NCBI GenBank assembly: GCA_963667435.1
Contig: OY763414.1
Coordinates: 4,216,001 to 4,280,000, forward strand
Source of the DNA: Marispirochaeta sp963667435
GTDB lineage: Bacteria > Spirochaetota > Spirochaetia > JC444 > Marispirochaetaceae
Length of the DNA stretch: 64,000 nucleotides
Direction of reading: 5' to 3'
Of this stretch, positions 44,616-53,861 are shown piece by piece. The notes beneath the pieces are model-generated. The model had not been told where the DNA came from and ran no database searches. It saw nothing but the letters and a program-made list of their open reading frames with translations. Numbering within the stretch: the first letter of the stretch is position 1; every line of letters starts with the position of its first letter. Both the position numbers and the translations under genes were made by a program.

Positions 44616-45641
44616 TTAGCGGGTTGCCTCTACTGCAGCAGAGAACTCATTCCATCCCTCTTCACCTGTAAGTGATTTTACATAGTCATAAACAGGACCC
44701 ATCTTATCAATCCAGGGTTTCTTCATGTCGTATGTAAAATCGGTGAAAACGATGCCATAATCTTCCATTGCAGCACGAGCCTCTTTTTCCATCTTCTGGT
44801 AGAAGTCGTAGACAACCTGCCGCGCACTGCCGTTAAGTGATGTTTTGATGGTCTCCTGGACATCAGGAGTAAGATTATTCCACCAGGTTTTATTCACAAC
44901 AATAAGTGCACCGTCAGCCATGTAATCCCATTTGTTAAAGTATTTACAGGGTTCGAAAGTTTTGAAGTTATATACAGTGCTTATTGCGTTGTCTTCTCCG
45001 GCAACTGTTCCAGTCTGGATGGCAGTGTAGATCTCACCGGAGGGCATGGGTACAGGTTTTGCGCCCATTGCTTCCCAGGTTTTGATTGCGAGATCGACAC
45101 CCATACTTCTGAATTTCATCCCTGCGATATCGGCGGGAGTAACAATTTGCTTCTGATTGTTTACGTTCTGCCGTGAGGGGCGGGGCCACCAGCCTACAAA
45201 CACAAGACCTTTGTCTTCAAATTTCTTGACCCATTCCTGCAGAACTGCGGGCTGGCTGTCGAAGAATCTCATCTGGTGTTCCATGCCGTCAAAAAGGAAC
45301 GGAGTACTGAGAGCTGAAATCTCGGGTACTACGGTTCCCCAGGGAACGTGGGATTCAACCATCATCTGGATAACATTGTTCTGAGCCTGCTCCATGCTGG
45401 TTTTCCAGTTTCCTTTGGACAGTGAACCACCGGAGTAGATTGTTACATTAACCTGATCACCGTATTTGGCTTTCAGTGTGTCCTGAAGACTCAGGAATCC
45501 CTGATGCCATGCAGAAAGATCCGGCTGAGGATCATTGTGCTGGATTTTCAGGTTAATGGCACCATTGCCTTCGGAACCACCCTGGGCAAACAGAACCGCA
45601 CCCAGCATAAGGACTACACAGACAAACAAAATCTTCTTCAT
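44616..45641 (-). CDS. dctP: TRAP transporter substrate-binding protein DctP
   Basis: Periplasmic solute receptor. The start is ATG at 45641-45639 (MKKILFVCVVLMLGAVLFAQ), 9 bases after GGAGG (plus-strand CCTCC at 45651-45655). Signal peptide residues 1-20 end in LFAQ-GG with no lipobox cysteine. The DctP fold shows in GGSLSKGNWKTSMEQAQNN, the central GMKFRSMGVDLAIKTWEAMG with the Arg that binds a carboxylate, and GEIYTAIQTGTVAGEDNAIS. About 341 residues. A dicarboxylate or sugar-acid substrate is usual for the family; the actual one is unknown. Confidence 0.94.
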   Translation of the reverse strand: MKKILFVCVVLMLGAVLFAQGGSEGNGAINLKIQHNDPQPDLSAWHQGFLSLQDTLKAKYGDQVNVTIYSGGSLSKGNWKTSMEQAQNNVIQMMVESHVPWGTVVPEISALSTPFLFDGMEHQMRFFDSQPAVLQEWVKKFEDKGLVFVGWWPRPSRQNVNNQKQIVTPADIAGMKFRSMGVDLAIKTWEAMGAKPVPMPSGEIYTAIQTGTVAGEDNAISTVYNFKTFEPCKYFNKWDYMADGALIVVNKTWWNNLTPDVQETIKTSLNGSARQVVYDFYQKMEKEARAAMEDYGIVFTDFTYDMKKPWIDKMGPVYDYVKSLTGEEGWNEFSAAVEATR

Positions 45642-45661
45642 AAGTAAAAACCTCCGTTGTT

Positions 45662-45688
45662 TTAACCCCAAACCATATTCGGGGTTAA
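45662..45688 (-). promoter_or_regulatory. Hairpin in the dctP leader
   Basis: TTAACCCC (45662-45669) and GGGGTTAA (45681-45688) form a perfect 8-base stem with an 11-base loop, just upstream of the dctP ribosome site. It lies between the palindromic operator and the gene. It may stabilise the 5' end of the message or affect translation. Confidence 0.45.
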
Positions 45689-45689
45689 G

Positions 45690-45704
45690 ATTTGTCTGAC
45701 AAAT
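45690..45704 (-). promoter_or_regulatory. Palindromic operator candidate for the TRAP operon
   Basis: ATTTGTC-T-GACAAAT is a perfect 7-base inverted repeat with a 1-base centre. It lies about 3-17 bases downstream of the predicted transcription start. The TTGTC/GACAA half-sites resemble operators of GntR-family (FCD type) regulators, which often control TRAP transporters. A bound repressor here would block transcription. No regulator gene is present in the neighbourhood. Confidence 0.55.
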
Positions 45705-45713
45705 TGCAGGAAA

Positions 45714-45743
45714 ATAGTAGGATAGCTTTATGAATGATGTCAA
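45714..45743 (-). promoter_or_regulatory. Sigma-70 promoter of dctPQM
   Basis: On the minus strand TTGACA (45743-45738) is followed after 18 bases by TACTAT (45719-45714). The -35 is a perfect consensus. The start of transcription would be near 45707, about 66 bases upstream of the dctP ATG. The gap from 45744 to 45984 beyond it is AT-rich and I see no gene or clear signal in it. Confidence 0.7.
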
Positions 45744-45984
45744 CGATAAACCAGGCTTAAATATAGTAAAGAGCTAAAAAAATATCGAAATAATGTACGA
45801 AAAGCATACATGTGTAGTAAAGGAAAGGAAAAATATGAAATATTGTATCCAATAATGCAGATATACGAGCTATATATCTATTGCCGATAAAGAATGATCT
45901 TTGTCATTGTTATCAGCTGTATTTTGGATAAACGGTAAAAGTATGGATTTTGATTATATGGAGTGTTTTGTCTTGTCCGCTGGG

Positions 45985-46028
45985 CATAAAAAAACGGTAT
46001 GCCTGGACGTCGATTCAGCATACCGTTT
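45985..46028 (-). terminator. Terminator after the Maf-like gene
   Basis: On the minus strand AAACGGTATGC (46028-46018) pairs with GCATACCGTTT (46002-45992), 11 perfect pairs with a 15-base loop, followed by a continuous T run ending near 45988. It lies about 80 bases past the stop at 46111 and ends the ftsI/Maf-like transcript before the TRAP promoter. Confidence 0.85.
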
Positions 46029-46110
46029 AATTATAAGAAGTAACTCATAATCTTCTTACTTTTCATTTCGGACGAATGGCCGGCAAACTTTAGACTTGTT
46101 AGCGAGTTGT

Positions 46111-47889
46111 TCAGATTTTCTGAAGTGATTTCGAAGCCGTGCTGATAAGCTCCCGGTGGAAACTGATGGAGTCCAGGATTCCCGAGTAAAGCTTTTTTGA
46201 AACTGTTGATTCATCCCTGATTTCGGCTTCCGGGGTATTGCCGGGATTGTCGATCAGAAATCCGGCGATATCCTTGACGGGACTCTTTAGAATCTTTTCG
46301 TCTATGATTCTGAGCTTTTTGAACTTTTCCGGCCGGGAAGTTGCTTGATTCTGCAGAATTGTAATTGCCTTTGTGCAGAGGTCCGAAAGTTCATTCAATG
46401 ATGTTGTAAGCAGCTGCAGCCCCCTGAGAAGTTCTCCGGTTTCCTGATTCCCGCTGGACGGCACTTTTCTGAAGGAGGCAAGGATTTCTTCAAGTTTATC
46501 CCGTACCCGGGGAATTATTGTAAGCTCTCCGGGAGTAATGGGAGACATGCCGTCAATTTTGACACCTCCCTCAGAAAGATTGTAGGTAGGGGGCGATTGC
46601 GGCTCTTTCATACGGTTTTCAAACCACCAGCGGTATAGGCTCAGGCGGCGGTCGCTTAGAACCTCTCCTCCGCCGTTTGCTTCAACCTTTAGGGGGCTCC
46701 CGTCTCTGACTGTTTTAAAATGCATGGTTTCCGCCGGGGAGTTTCTATCGGACCAGACATGGGAGAGCTCTTCAAAAAGGCTGCCGCCGTAATGTGTTTT
46801 CAGTCCGGGATACCCAAGATCGAGTCCTGCAATGTAAATTGAGGATGCTCCTAAAAAACGGGCAAGATCCCAGGCTGTAGTGGAAACGGATCCACCCGCA
46901 CCCAGGGTTCCCTCAATGCTGCAGTATCTTTCAAGGAACCTGCCCAGGGGAAACAGTGACGAGCTGAAATAGGTGGTGCATTTCAGGGAACGAAAAACTG
47001 ACGGGTAGGTGGATGATTCGGAAACAAGGATGCTGGCTGATTGAAAGAAATCTAAGTGTCTGGTATTCCAGTACTGAGGATCAACTACAACCAGAAAATC
47101 AGGTTCTACCTGATGCCGTCTGCACCAGCCTGCTGAGGTATCCACAGCGATAACCGCCATTCGTTTTCGGCACTCCTGAATATACGGTATCAGGCAATCC
47201 AGACTGGGCCCTGCAGCAAGGACTATCGCAGGAATTCCTTTCAGGATTCCCTGCAGATGTCCTATTGCACCAGCCCCGGCCATTACCGGAAGGTTGGAAA
47301 GGAGATTACGGACCCAAACCCTGCCGAATCGTTTAAGGGTATTGGTGTTTATTTCCCGCCGGGAATCAAAGCGCCGGAACCATTCCTCTACGTTTGCAAG
47401 ATATTCAGGATGTAAACGGGCAATGTTTCTCAGGGGAAAGAATTTAACCGACTCATGGTGGCGCTCGTTCAAAAGCTGTCCGAGGATTTCCGGTGAGCTG
47501 TCCATTATGAGGGTAATACCCGGAGAGCTGAATATATTCGTCAGATCCCGGGCATGGAGTGCTGTAAGAAAAAGAGGTATTTGAGGCTCAAGAACAATAA
47601 CCGCTGTATCAGGCCACCTTTGTTTCAGTGCTTCTATCTCGTACCCGCATCCGAAGTGGAGAAAGACGGCAATATCCACAAACTCGGGAAATGCCGCCTC
47701 TACCAGACGGGCTGCCTCTTTTACCGGATCTCTGGAGGAGGTGAGGAAGCGCCCTCTGTATTTCAGCCCCGGGGCACCGGATACAGCAGAAATAATTTCT
47801 GCCTCCGGGTCCGGAGTATAGGAACTCTCTATCTCTTCATGGAAGGCTGGCCAGAGCGTTTTAAGCGCCTTCGTGTTGCGAATGTACAT
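46111..47889 (-). CDS. Maf-like (DUF115/MptE-type) motility-associated glycosyltransferase candidate
   Basis: 592-residue protein of the 6-hydroxymethylpterin-pyrophosphokinase MptE-like/DUF115 group. In bacteria this group includes Maf proteins that attach nonulosonic acids to flagellins. The central domain shows AIVLAAGPSLDCLIPYI (221-237), AVIAVDTSAGWCRRHQVEPDF, the VVVDPQYW motif and GAGGSVSTTAWDLARFLGAS (about 331-350). N- and C-terminal parts are less conserved and helical. ATG follows the ftsI stop directly with no gap. Spirochaete flagellins are glycosylated in several species, so a flagellin target is plausible but not shown. Confidence 0.78.
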   Translation of the reverse strand: MYIRNTKALKTLWPAFHEEIESSYTPDPEAEIISAVSGAPGLKYRGRFLTSSRDPVKEAARLVEAAFPEFVDIAVFLHFGCGYEIEALKQRWPDTAVIVLEPQIPLFLTALHARDLTNIFSSPGITLIMDSSPEILGQLLNERHHESVKFFPLRNIARLHPEYLANVEEWFRRFDSRREINTNTLKRFGRVWVRNLLSNLPVMAGAGAIGHLQGILKGIPAIVLAAGPSLDCLIPYIQECRKRMAVIAVDTSAGWCRRHQVEPDFLVVVDPQYWNTRHLDFFQSASILVSESSTYPSVFRSLKCTTYFSSSLFPLGRFLERYCSIEGTLGAGGSVSTTAWDLARFLGASSIYIAGLDLGYPGLKTHYGGSLFEELSHVWSDRNSPAETMHFKTVRDGSPLKVEANGGGEVLSDRRLSLYRWWFENRMKEPQSPPTYNLSEGGVKIDGMSPITPGELTIIPRVRDKLEEILASFRKVPSSGNQETGELLRGLQLLTTSLNELSDLCTKAITILQNQATSRPEKFKKLRIIDEKILKSPVKDIAGFLIDNPGNTPEAEIRDESTVSKKLYSGILDSISFHRELISTASKSLQKI

Positions 47890-49740
47890 CTACTCAAGAT
47901 CCACCCGGATATGCATTCCCGGTGTAACCGGTGTTCCGGGGGGAGGGCTCTGGGAGGTTACCCACCCCTCGCCGTGAATTTCAACTTCCGCATCGGGGAT
48001 CTGATACAGCACCATCAGATCTCTTTTAGACCTGCCGGTAAGGTCAGGGATGGTTGTATCTACTTTCAGTGGGGAAGGTGTGGTTATGGTAACCTGCCCG
48101 GGATGAGAGACAACTTTATCTCCTGCCAGGGGAATCCCAAGCTGACGGACAATCTCTACCGTAGCATCCCGTACAAGAGGTGCGGCGATTCTTCCGCCGA
48201 AATTTTCCGGACCACTTGGCTTATGAATCACAGCATAGACAATAATCTGCGGGTCCGGGGTTGGGAAGAGGGCTATGCAGCTGGCGACATAGTTGTCTTC
48301 TGAGTACCCGCCGGTGGCCGGGTCGCTTATCTGGGCTGTACCTGTTTTTGCTGACATGCGTAGACCTTCAACAGCTGCCCGGCGGGCGGTTCCCGTGGGC
48401 TCAGTGGCGGTTTCCATCATGAGCAGAACCTGGCGGGCCACCTGGGGCGACAGTGCCTGTCTCAGAGGCTCTCTATTCGTCTCCTGGATGATTTTCCCTT
48501 CGGGGCTCACTATTTTTTTTACCAGTTGAGGTTTAAGTACAGTGCCACCGTTTGCGAATGCAGTAGCAGCGCTGATAACCTGCATTGCCGATACTGAGAT
48601 TTCCTGTCCCATGGCTATGGTTGGTTTTGTTCTTTCTGTCCAGTTGTCCGGACTGCGGAGTATACCGTAGGTTTCTCCGGGAAAGGGAGCTCCGGTTTTT
48701 GCACCAAAACCGAAGGCAGTTATCATGCTGTAGAAATCTGCACTGTTTACACTCTCTGAAGCTGTGGCTGCGCCGACATTGCAGGAGTTCTTTATTATGT
48801 CTGCAGTATACTCAAAACCGTGAACCCCCAGACAGTTGATTGGAGGATCCAGTACATCATAGCTGCCGTCACAGTAGAAAGTCGATTCCGGTGTAATACC
48901 GCCGAGTTCCAGGAAGCTGGCTATGGAGAATATCTTGAAGACCGATCCCGGTTCATACGCTGCGGCGACGGGAACGTTGAAACGTTCGGCACTGGTTGAT
49001 TCGGTAAAGTTATTGGGGTCGAAGTCCGGTATAGATACATATGCGAGGATATCGCCCGTCTGAGCCTCCGCTGCAATAAGGGTAATTGATTCCGGCAGGT
49101 TCTCTTTGAACGATTTCCTTGCAAGCGACTCAAGGATGTACTGAAGATTTACATCTATGGTGAGAAATAGCTGATTTCCGTAGCGAATCCCGCCTTCACC
49201 CGGTTCCGGGTAGAGAATATCGTTATAGCTGTATTCTATTCCCAGGAGCCCGATGTTGTCGGTACCCGCATATCCAATCAGGTGTGAGGCGAGCTCCTTT
49301 TCAGGGTAGGCTCTGCCATACTCGGGAATCAGGCTGATTCCAGGCAACCCTTCCTTCTCCAGCAGACTCTGCATTGCTCTGCTTTCAGTGCGGGAAATCT
49401 TCCTTTTTACATAGAAGAAACCCTTCTTGGTGTCGAACTTTGCTTTAAGTTCATTCTGATCTACATCGAGAACTGAAATAAGGCTATTGAAGGTGCCTGA
49501 GGGGTCATTGATGCTTGGCATCCATGCTGTCACCGTATCCAGCTGGGTCTGTATGGCCAGAACTCTTCCGTTTCTGTCCAGAATAGGACCCCGTTCCACT
49601 GCTCCGGCGGAAACTATGTGCCTATCCCCTTCGGAGGGATTGATCATAATTACCGTATAACGCCAGAGTATAAGCATTACGGCGATAGTGGCAAGAATGA
49701 CGAAGATGATAAATCGTGTGAGCTGGCGCTTTGCTATCAT
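47890..49740 (-). CDS. ftsI: Class B penicillin-binding protein FtsI/PBP2-type with PASTA domain
   Basis: Peptidoglycan transpeptidase. One N-terminal transmembrane helix (about 8-28), the dimerisation/pedestal domain starting RGPILDRNGRVLA, then the transpeptidase domain. The active-site set is complete: Ser266-V-F-Lys269, Ser319-C-Asn321 and Lys465-Thr-Gly. A C-terminal PASTA domain (TIPDLTGRSKRDLMVLYQIP) is present. 616 residues. It is likely the septal partner of FtsW, although it lies away from the division cluster. PBP2/SpoVD-type is the alternative label. The upstream gap to the divergent LysM gene is only 83 bases and AT-rich, with -10-like elements on both strands. Confidence 0.93.
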   Translation of the reverse strand: MIAKRQLTRFIIFVILATIAVMLILWRYTVIMINPSEGDRHIVSAGAVERGPILDRNGRVLAIQTQLDTVTAWMPSINDPSGTFNSLISVLDVDQNELKAKFDTKKGFFYVKRKISRTESRAMQSLLEKEGLPGISLIPEYGRAYPEKELASHLIGYAGTDNIGLLGIEYSYNDILYPEPGEGGIRYGNQLFLTIDVNLQYILESLARKSFKENLPESITLIAAEAQTGDILAYVSIPDFDPNNFTESTSAERFNVPVAAAYEPGSVFKIFSIASFLELGGITPESTFYCDGSYDVLDPPINCLGVHGFEYTADIIKNSCNVGAATASESVNSADFYSMITAFGFGAKTGAPFPGETYGILRSPDNWTERTKPTIAMGQEISVSAMQVISAATAFANGGTVLKPQLVKKIVSPEGKIIQETNREPLRQALSPQVARQVLLMMETATEPTGTARRAAVEGLRMSAKTGTAQISDPATGGYSEDNYVASCIALFPTPDPQIIVYAVIHKPSGPENFGGRIAAPLVRDATVEIVRQLGIPLAGDKVVSHPGQVTITTPSPLKVDTTIPDLTGRSKRDLMVLYQIPDAEVEIHGEGWVTSQSPPPGTPVTPGMHIRVDLE

Positions 49741-49823
49741 AATATTTATCTGGTATCAGGTTTTTATACCGATCATTATAGTAATACGTCGGCGGGTTAA
49801 TGTCGATATGAATAGTAGAGCTT

Positions 49824-50906
49824 ATGATTGAACTTATACAGCAACAGGACATAAGAAAAAGAAAACAGGGGTCTCACAGTTTCAGTCTGCCTGCAGTATC
49901 TGCTGACAGAGCCGCAACTGCGGGACTGCACGCTCTCGGTACGCTTGTAAAAGCGCCGGAAAAGCTGGCCGGCCTGGCCATGATTATCGGGTTGAGTCTT
50001 TTAATTGCCGCAGGGGTCTACTCGTTATTTCCCCGTTTCAGTGGAATGTATGATGAACCACTCCTGCTTCCGGCGGATAAGCAGATTCAGGCGAGTCTGA
50101 TATCTTTTCTTGAAGGATCAGCAGCAGTGGATCATGTTTCCGTCGAAGGTGAAATGCCACCGGTTGCATCATTCCTCGGCGGTGTTGCGGAAAAGGTTCA
50201 TACCGTAAAGCCCGGAGATACACTGTCTGAAATTGCAGCTGCCTATGATGTGGAAATAGGTACCCTGATAAATTACAATGGTGTACAGGATGTACGGCGC
50301 ATCAACACCGGTACGGTGCTTAAAATACCATCTTTTGACGGTATTCGTTACGAAGTACGCCCCGGTGACAACCTCAGCGGTATTGCTCTTGCCAATAATG
50401 TTACTGTAAACGCTATTCTGGATGCCAACAGCCTCGAGAGTGCCCTGATTCAGCCTGGAGATGTTCTATTTCTTCCAGGTGCCGCCATCAGCGACTATGA
50501 GTATAAAAAAGCTACCGGTACTCTGATTATCTATCCAACCAGGGGAAGACTTACCTCCGGTTTCGGCTATCGCTCGGACCCCTTTACCGGTGTACGCCGC
50601 TTTCATTACGGAATCGATCTTGCCAACAGTCTTGGTACTCCCATAATGGCAGCTATGGACGGTGTTGTTGTGGATGTTGAAAACCGTCCGGCAGGATACG
50701 GAAAATATATTGTTATACGCCACAGCCGCGGATATCAGACACTGTACGGCCATTTGAGCTCTATAAATGTACGGGAAGGCCAGCGGGTTAAACAGGGACA
50801 GAGAATAGGACTTATGGGATCAACCGGCCGAAGCACCGGACCTCATCTCCATTTCTCCATCTATCAGAATAACAGACCCGTTGATCCTTTAGCTATTTTA
50901 CATTAG
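49824..50906 (+). CDS. LysM-M23 murein endopeptidase
   Basis: Predicted membrane-anchored peptidoglycan hydrolase or divisome activator. A basic N terminus is followed by a transmembrane helix (about 47-68), two LysM modules (VHTVKPGDTLSEIAAAYDVE, then YEVRPGDNLSGIALANNVT) and a C-terminal M23 domain. Zinc ligands are visible: HYGIDLA (His and Asp) and the HLH of GPHLHFSIYQN. The TLYGHLS motif is also intact, so it may be catalytically active rather than a degenerate EnvC/NlpD type. 360 residues. Divergent from ftsI, which suggests joint control of wall synthesis and cleavage. Confidence 0.92.
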   Translation: MIELIQQQDIRKRKQGSHSFSLPAVSADRAATAGLHALGTLVKAPEKLAGLAMIIGLSLLIAAGVYSLFPRFSGMYDEPLLLPADKQIQASLISFLEGSAAVDHVSVEGEMPPVASFLGGVAEKVHTVKPGDTLSEIAAAYDVEIGTLINYNGVQDVRRINTGTVLKIPSFDGIRYEVRPGDNLSGIALANNVTVNAILDANSLESALIQPGDVLFLPGAAISDYEYKKATGTLIIYPTRGRLTSGFGYRSDPFTGVRRFHYGIDLANSLGTPIMAAMDGVVVDVENRPAGYGKYIVIRHSRGYQTLYGHLSSINVREGQRVKQGQRIGLMGSTGRSTGPHLHFSIYQNNRPVDPLAILH

Positions 50907-50931
50907 CGTGGAGTATACTCAGGAGAGAAGA

Positions 50932-51060
50932 ATGCGAAAGCTGATGATTGTCCTAATATCTCTTGTGGCCCTGTTTACCTTTATTCGGGCTTATACCGAC
51001 GAAATTGCAGCGGAGAAAGCCGCAAGTTCGTCGGTTATTGAAAGAGCAGCAGAAGTGTGA
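50932..51060 (+). CDS. 42-residue membrane or secreted peptide
   Basis: Short gene with ATG 50932 and a clear ribosome site AGGAGAG at 50921-50927. The product MRKLMIVLISLVALFTFIRA is a hydrophobic, signal-like N terminus followed by a polar tail (YTDEIAAEKAASSSVIERA). It lies 25 bases after the M23 peptidase gene. Its TGA stop abuts the stop of secA on the other strand with no base between them. No family recognised. Confidence 0.55.
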   Translation: MRKLMIVLISLVALFTFIRAYTDEIAAEKAASSSVIERAAEV

Positions 51061-53784
51061 TCAGCTTCCGTGGCAGTGTTTGTACTTTTTACCGCTGCCG
51101 CAGGGGCAGGGATCGTTTCTGCCCACCTTTGGCAATGACCGTTCAACTGTAACTGTCCCCGTGGGAGAACTGCCTCTCGGCTGAGGAGCCGCAGGAGCTC
51201 CTCCTCCGGCAAACTGGCCTAACTGCCGGTGACTCTCATTGGTAACAGATGCGGTCTGCGGTCGCCGGGGGCCTTCCGCCTTTTCTATTCTTACAGAAAT
51301 TATCTTCCTGGCTATTCCCTCCCGGATGTCCACAATCAGGGTGTCGAATATTCTGAAGCCTTCAAGCTTGTACTCAAGAAGAGGATTCTTCTGCCCGTAG
51401 GCTCTCAGGTACACCGCTTCCCGTAGAGATTCCAGATTTTCCAGGTGATCCTGCCACTTGGAATCGATGAGTCTCAGGTATTCCCAGCGGATGATGTTGT
51501 TCAGGTTGCCGCTGCCGATCTTTTCCTGTTTCTCTTCGATATCACGGCGGAAGTCGTCCTGAATGTATTCCATAAGAGCAGTGTTTTCCATTGCGGCAAG
51601 CTCTTCCCTTGAAGCTGCCGGAGTATAGAAGAAAGCCGCCGTAAGCTTTTCAAGCAATTCAGTCAGACTGCTGTCGGTATGTTCATCTTTATAGTCATCA
51701 AGGATATCATCTATCATTTCATTTAGCGTGGAGAGCACCCGTTTATGAAGCTCTGTATCTTTAAGGATTTCATTACGCTGATTGTAGATGAAGGTACGCT
51801 GTTCATTGAGCACATCATCGTACTCAAGCAGATGCTTGCGAATTTCAAAGTTGCGGTCTTCAACCCGGGTTTGGGCACGTTCTATGGTTTTATTGAGCCA
51901 TGGGTGAAAAATAGGTTCTCCCGAGGCCATTCCCAGTTTGCCCATGATGTTTTTCATATTGTCGTTGGCGAAAAGACGCATCAGGTCGTCGTCAAGGGAG
52001 ATGAAAAAACGGCTTACACCGGGGTCTCCCTGACGTCCTGCCCGTCCACGCAGCTGGTTGTCGATCCGCCGTGATTCATGCCGTTCTGTACCGAGGATAT
52101 AGAGACCCCCCAGGGTTTTGACCTCCTCGTAGTCTTGCCGGGTTTTTTCATATACCTTTTTATAGACTTCTGCGTACTTTTCCGGGGATGCTTCTGTTCC
52201 TGCTTCTTTCCTAGCCCTGAATTCCGGGTTACCCCCTAACTTGATATCCGTACCGCGTCCCGCCATATTGGTTGCGATTGTGACGGCTCCTTTCGCTCCG
52301 GCCTCGGAGATAATCATTGCCTCCCGGTGGTGGTTCTTGGCGTTAAGCACCTCATGGCGAATACCCCGTTTAGCCAGATGAGCGGAGAGTCTTTCAGATT
52401 TATCGATTGAGACTGTACCGACAAGAATGGGCTGCCCTTTCTTATGTACCCGCTCAATCTCATCACAGATGGCGTTGAACTTGAATCCTTCGTTGAAAAA
52501 GATAATATCGTCTTGATCGTTTCTGGCCACCGGTCTGTTGGTGGGAATAACAACTACTTCGAGTTCATAGATTTTTCCGAACTCCTTGGCTTCCGTATCT
52601 GCCGTACCGGTCATTCCGGAGATTTTGTCGTACATACGGAAGAAGTTCTGGAATGTGATTGTGGCAAGGGTCTTGTTGCGCCTTGCTACCTTTATGTTTT
52701 CTTTTGCTTCAATTGCCTGGTGCAGCCCGTCAGAGTATCTGCGGCCATGAAGGATACGGCCGGTAAACTCATCAACAATCTGTACCTGGCCTTCCTGAAT
52801 AACATAGTCCGTATCAAGCTTGAAGAGTTTATGGGCCTTCAGGGCCTGGGTCAGGTAGTGGATGTATTCAAAGTTCTCATCGTTGAACAGGGAGCCTGAA
52901 ATAAGGTTGTTTTGCAGCAGAAGTTTTTCCGCCGTATTCATTCCCTGGTCGGTAAAGGTAACGCGTTTGGATTTCTCCTCCACCTTATAGTCACCTTCCG
53001 GCTCTTCCGGGTACTCTCCTGTTTCGGGATCCTTGTCACACTCCATAAGACGAGAAACCAGGCGGTTGACGTCGGTAAATTTCTTTGTATCATCCTCTGC
53101 CTGTCCGGAAATAATCAGGGGTGTACGGGCTTCGTCTATGAGGATTGAGTCAATTTCGTCGATGATGCAGTAATGGTGTTCTCTCTGCACCCGTGACTTA
53201 CTATCCATAGCCATATTGTCTCTGAGATAGTCGAAGCCGAACTCGTTGTTGGTTCCGTAGGTTATATCCTGCTTATAGGCCTCTTTCCTGGCCTGGGGGT
53301 CCATGTCGGCAAGAATGGAGCCGACGGAGACTCCCAGGAGTTCATACACTGGCCTCATCCAGTTCGCATCACGTTCTGCAAGATAATCATTGACGGTAAT
53401 AACATGCACACCACTGCCGGTGAGGGAGTTCAGGTATGCTGCAGTAACAGAGGAAAGAGTTTTTCCCTCCCCGGTTTTCATCTCCATTATTTTACCCTGG
53501 TGCAGGACAATTCCGCCCAGAAGCTGCACATCATAGTGGCGTTCCCCCAGCACCCTGCGGGCTGCTTCTCTCGCCAGGGCGAAGGCCTCAGGCAGAATAT
53601 CATTGAGACTTTCTCCGTCCTTGATACGCTGCTTGAATTCTTCGGTTTGCCTGGGGAAATCTTCATTGCCCAGACCCATAGCCCACTGTTCTTTCCCGTT
53701 GATCATATGCAGCAGGGGAAGGAGCTGCTTCAGGTCCCTCTCATGCTGGGAACCGAATAGTTTTGTAAGAATTTTTTGAAACAT
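51061..53784 (-). CDS. secA: Preprotein translocase ATPase SecA
   Basis: Motor of Sec protein export. 907 residues. Walker A is MKTGEGKT, the DEAD-type motif is in IIDEIDSILIDEARTPL, and VTIATNMAGRGTDIKLGG and RRIDNQLRGRAGRQGDPG are the SecA signatures. The C-terminal tail carries the zinc-binding SEC-C motif (GRNDPCPCGSGKKYKHCHG), preceded by a Pro/Gly-rich linker. AGGAGG precedes the ATG. Housekeeping gene with no oddity apart from the abutting stop codons at its 3' end. Confidence 0.98.
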   Translation of the reverse strand: MFQKILTKLFGSQHERDLKQLLPLLHMINGKEQWAMGLGNEDFPRQTEEFKQRIKDGESLNDILPEAFALAREAARRVLGERHYDVQLLGGIVLHQGKIMEMKTGEGKTLSSVTAAYLNSLTGSGVHVITVNDYLAERDANWMRPVYELLGVSVGSILADMDPQARKEAYKQDITYGTNNEFGFDYLRDNMAMDSKSRVQREHHYCIIDEIDSILIDEARTPLIISGQAEDDTKKFTDVNRLVSRLMECDKDPETGEYPEEPEGDYKVEEKSKRVTFTDQGMNTAEKLLLQNNLISGSLFNDENFEYIHYLTQALKAHKLFKLDTDYVIQEGQVQIVDEFTGRILHGRRYSDGLHQAIEAKENIKVARRNKTLATITFQNFFRMYDKISGMTGTADTEAKEFGKIYELEVVVIPTNRPVARNDQDDIIFFNEGFKFNAICDEIERVHKKGQPILVGTVSIDKSERLSAHLAKRGIRHEVLNAKNHHREAMIISEAGAKGAVTIATNMAGRGTDIKLGGNPEFRARKEAGTEASPEKYAEVYKKVYEKTRQDYEEVKTLGGLYILGTERHESRRIDNQLRGRAGRQGDPGVSRFFISLDDDLMRLFANDNMKNIMGKLGMASGEPIFHPWLNKTIERAQTRVEDRNFEIRKHLLEYDDVLNEQRTFIYNQRNEILKDTELHKRVLSTLNEMIDDILDDYKDEHTDSSLTELLEKLTAAFFYTPAASREELAAMENTALMEYIQDDFRRDIEEKQEKIGSGNLNNIIRWEYLRLIDSKWQDHLENLESLREAVYLRAYGQKNPLLEYKLEGFRIFDTLIVDIREGIARKIISVRIEKAEGPRRPQTASVTNESHRQLGQFAGGGAPAAPQPRGSSPTGTVTVERSLPKVGRNDPCPCGSGKKYKHCHGS

Positions 53785-53812
53785 GTATCAGGATCCTCCT
53801 GTTGTTCTCCAT

Positions 53813-53841
53813 ACTATACAGAAAAGTGCAGGGAAAGTCAG
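53813..53841 (-). promoter_or_regulatory. secA promoter candidate
   Basis: On the minus strand CTGACT (53841-53836) is followed after 17 bases by TATAGT (53818-53813). This would start transcription near 53806, about 20 bases before the secA start. Spacing is ideal and both hexamers match in four or five positions. Confidence 0.5.
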
Positions 53842-53861
53842 TAAATAACCTTTTGCCTTTG

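Noticed and set aside
49741..49823. Divergent promoters between ftsI and the LysM/M23 gene
   Set aside because: TATAAT- and TATAGT-like boxes occur on both strands, but none has an acceptable -35, so no specific promoter is called.
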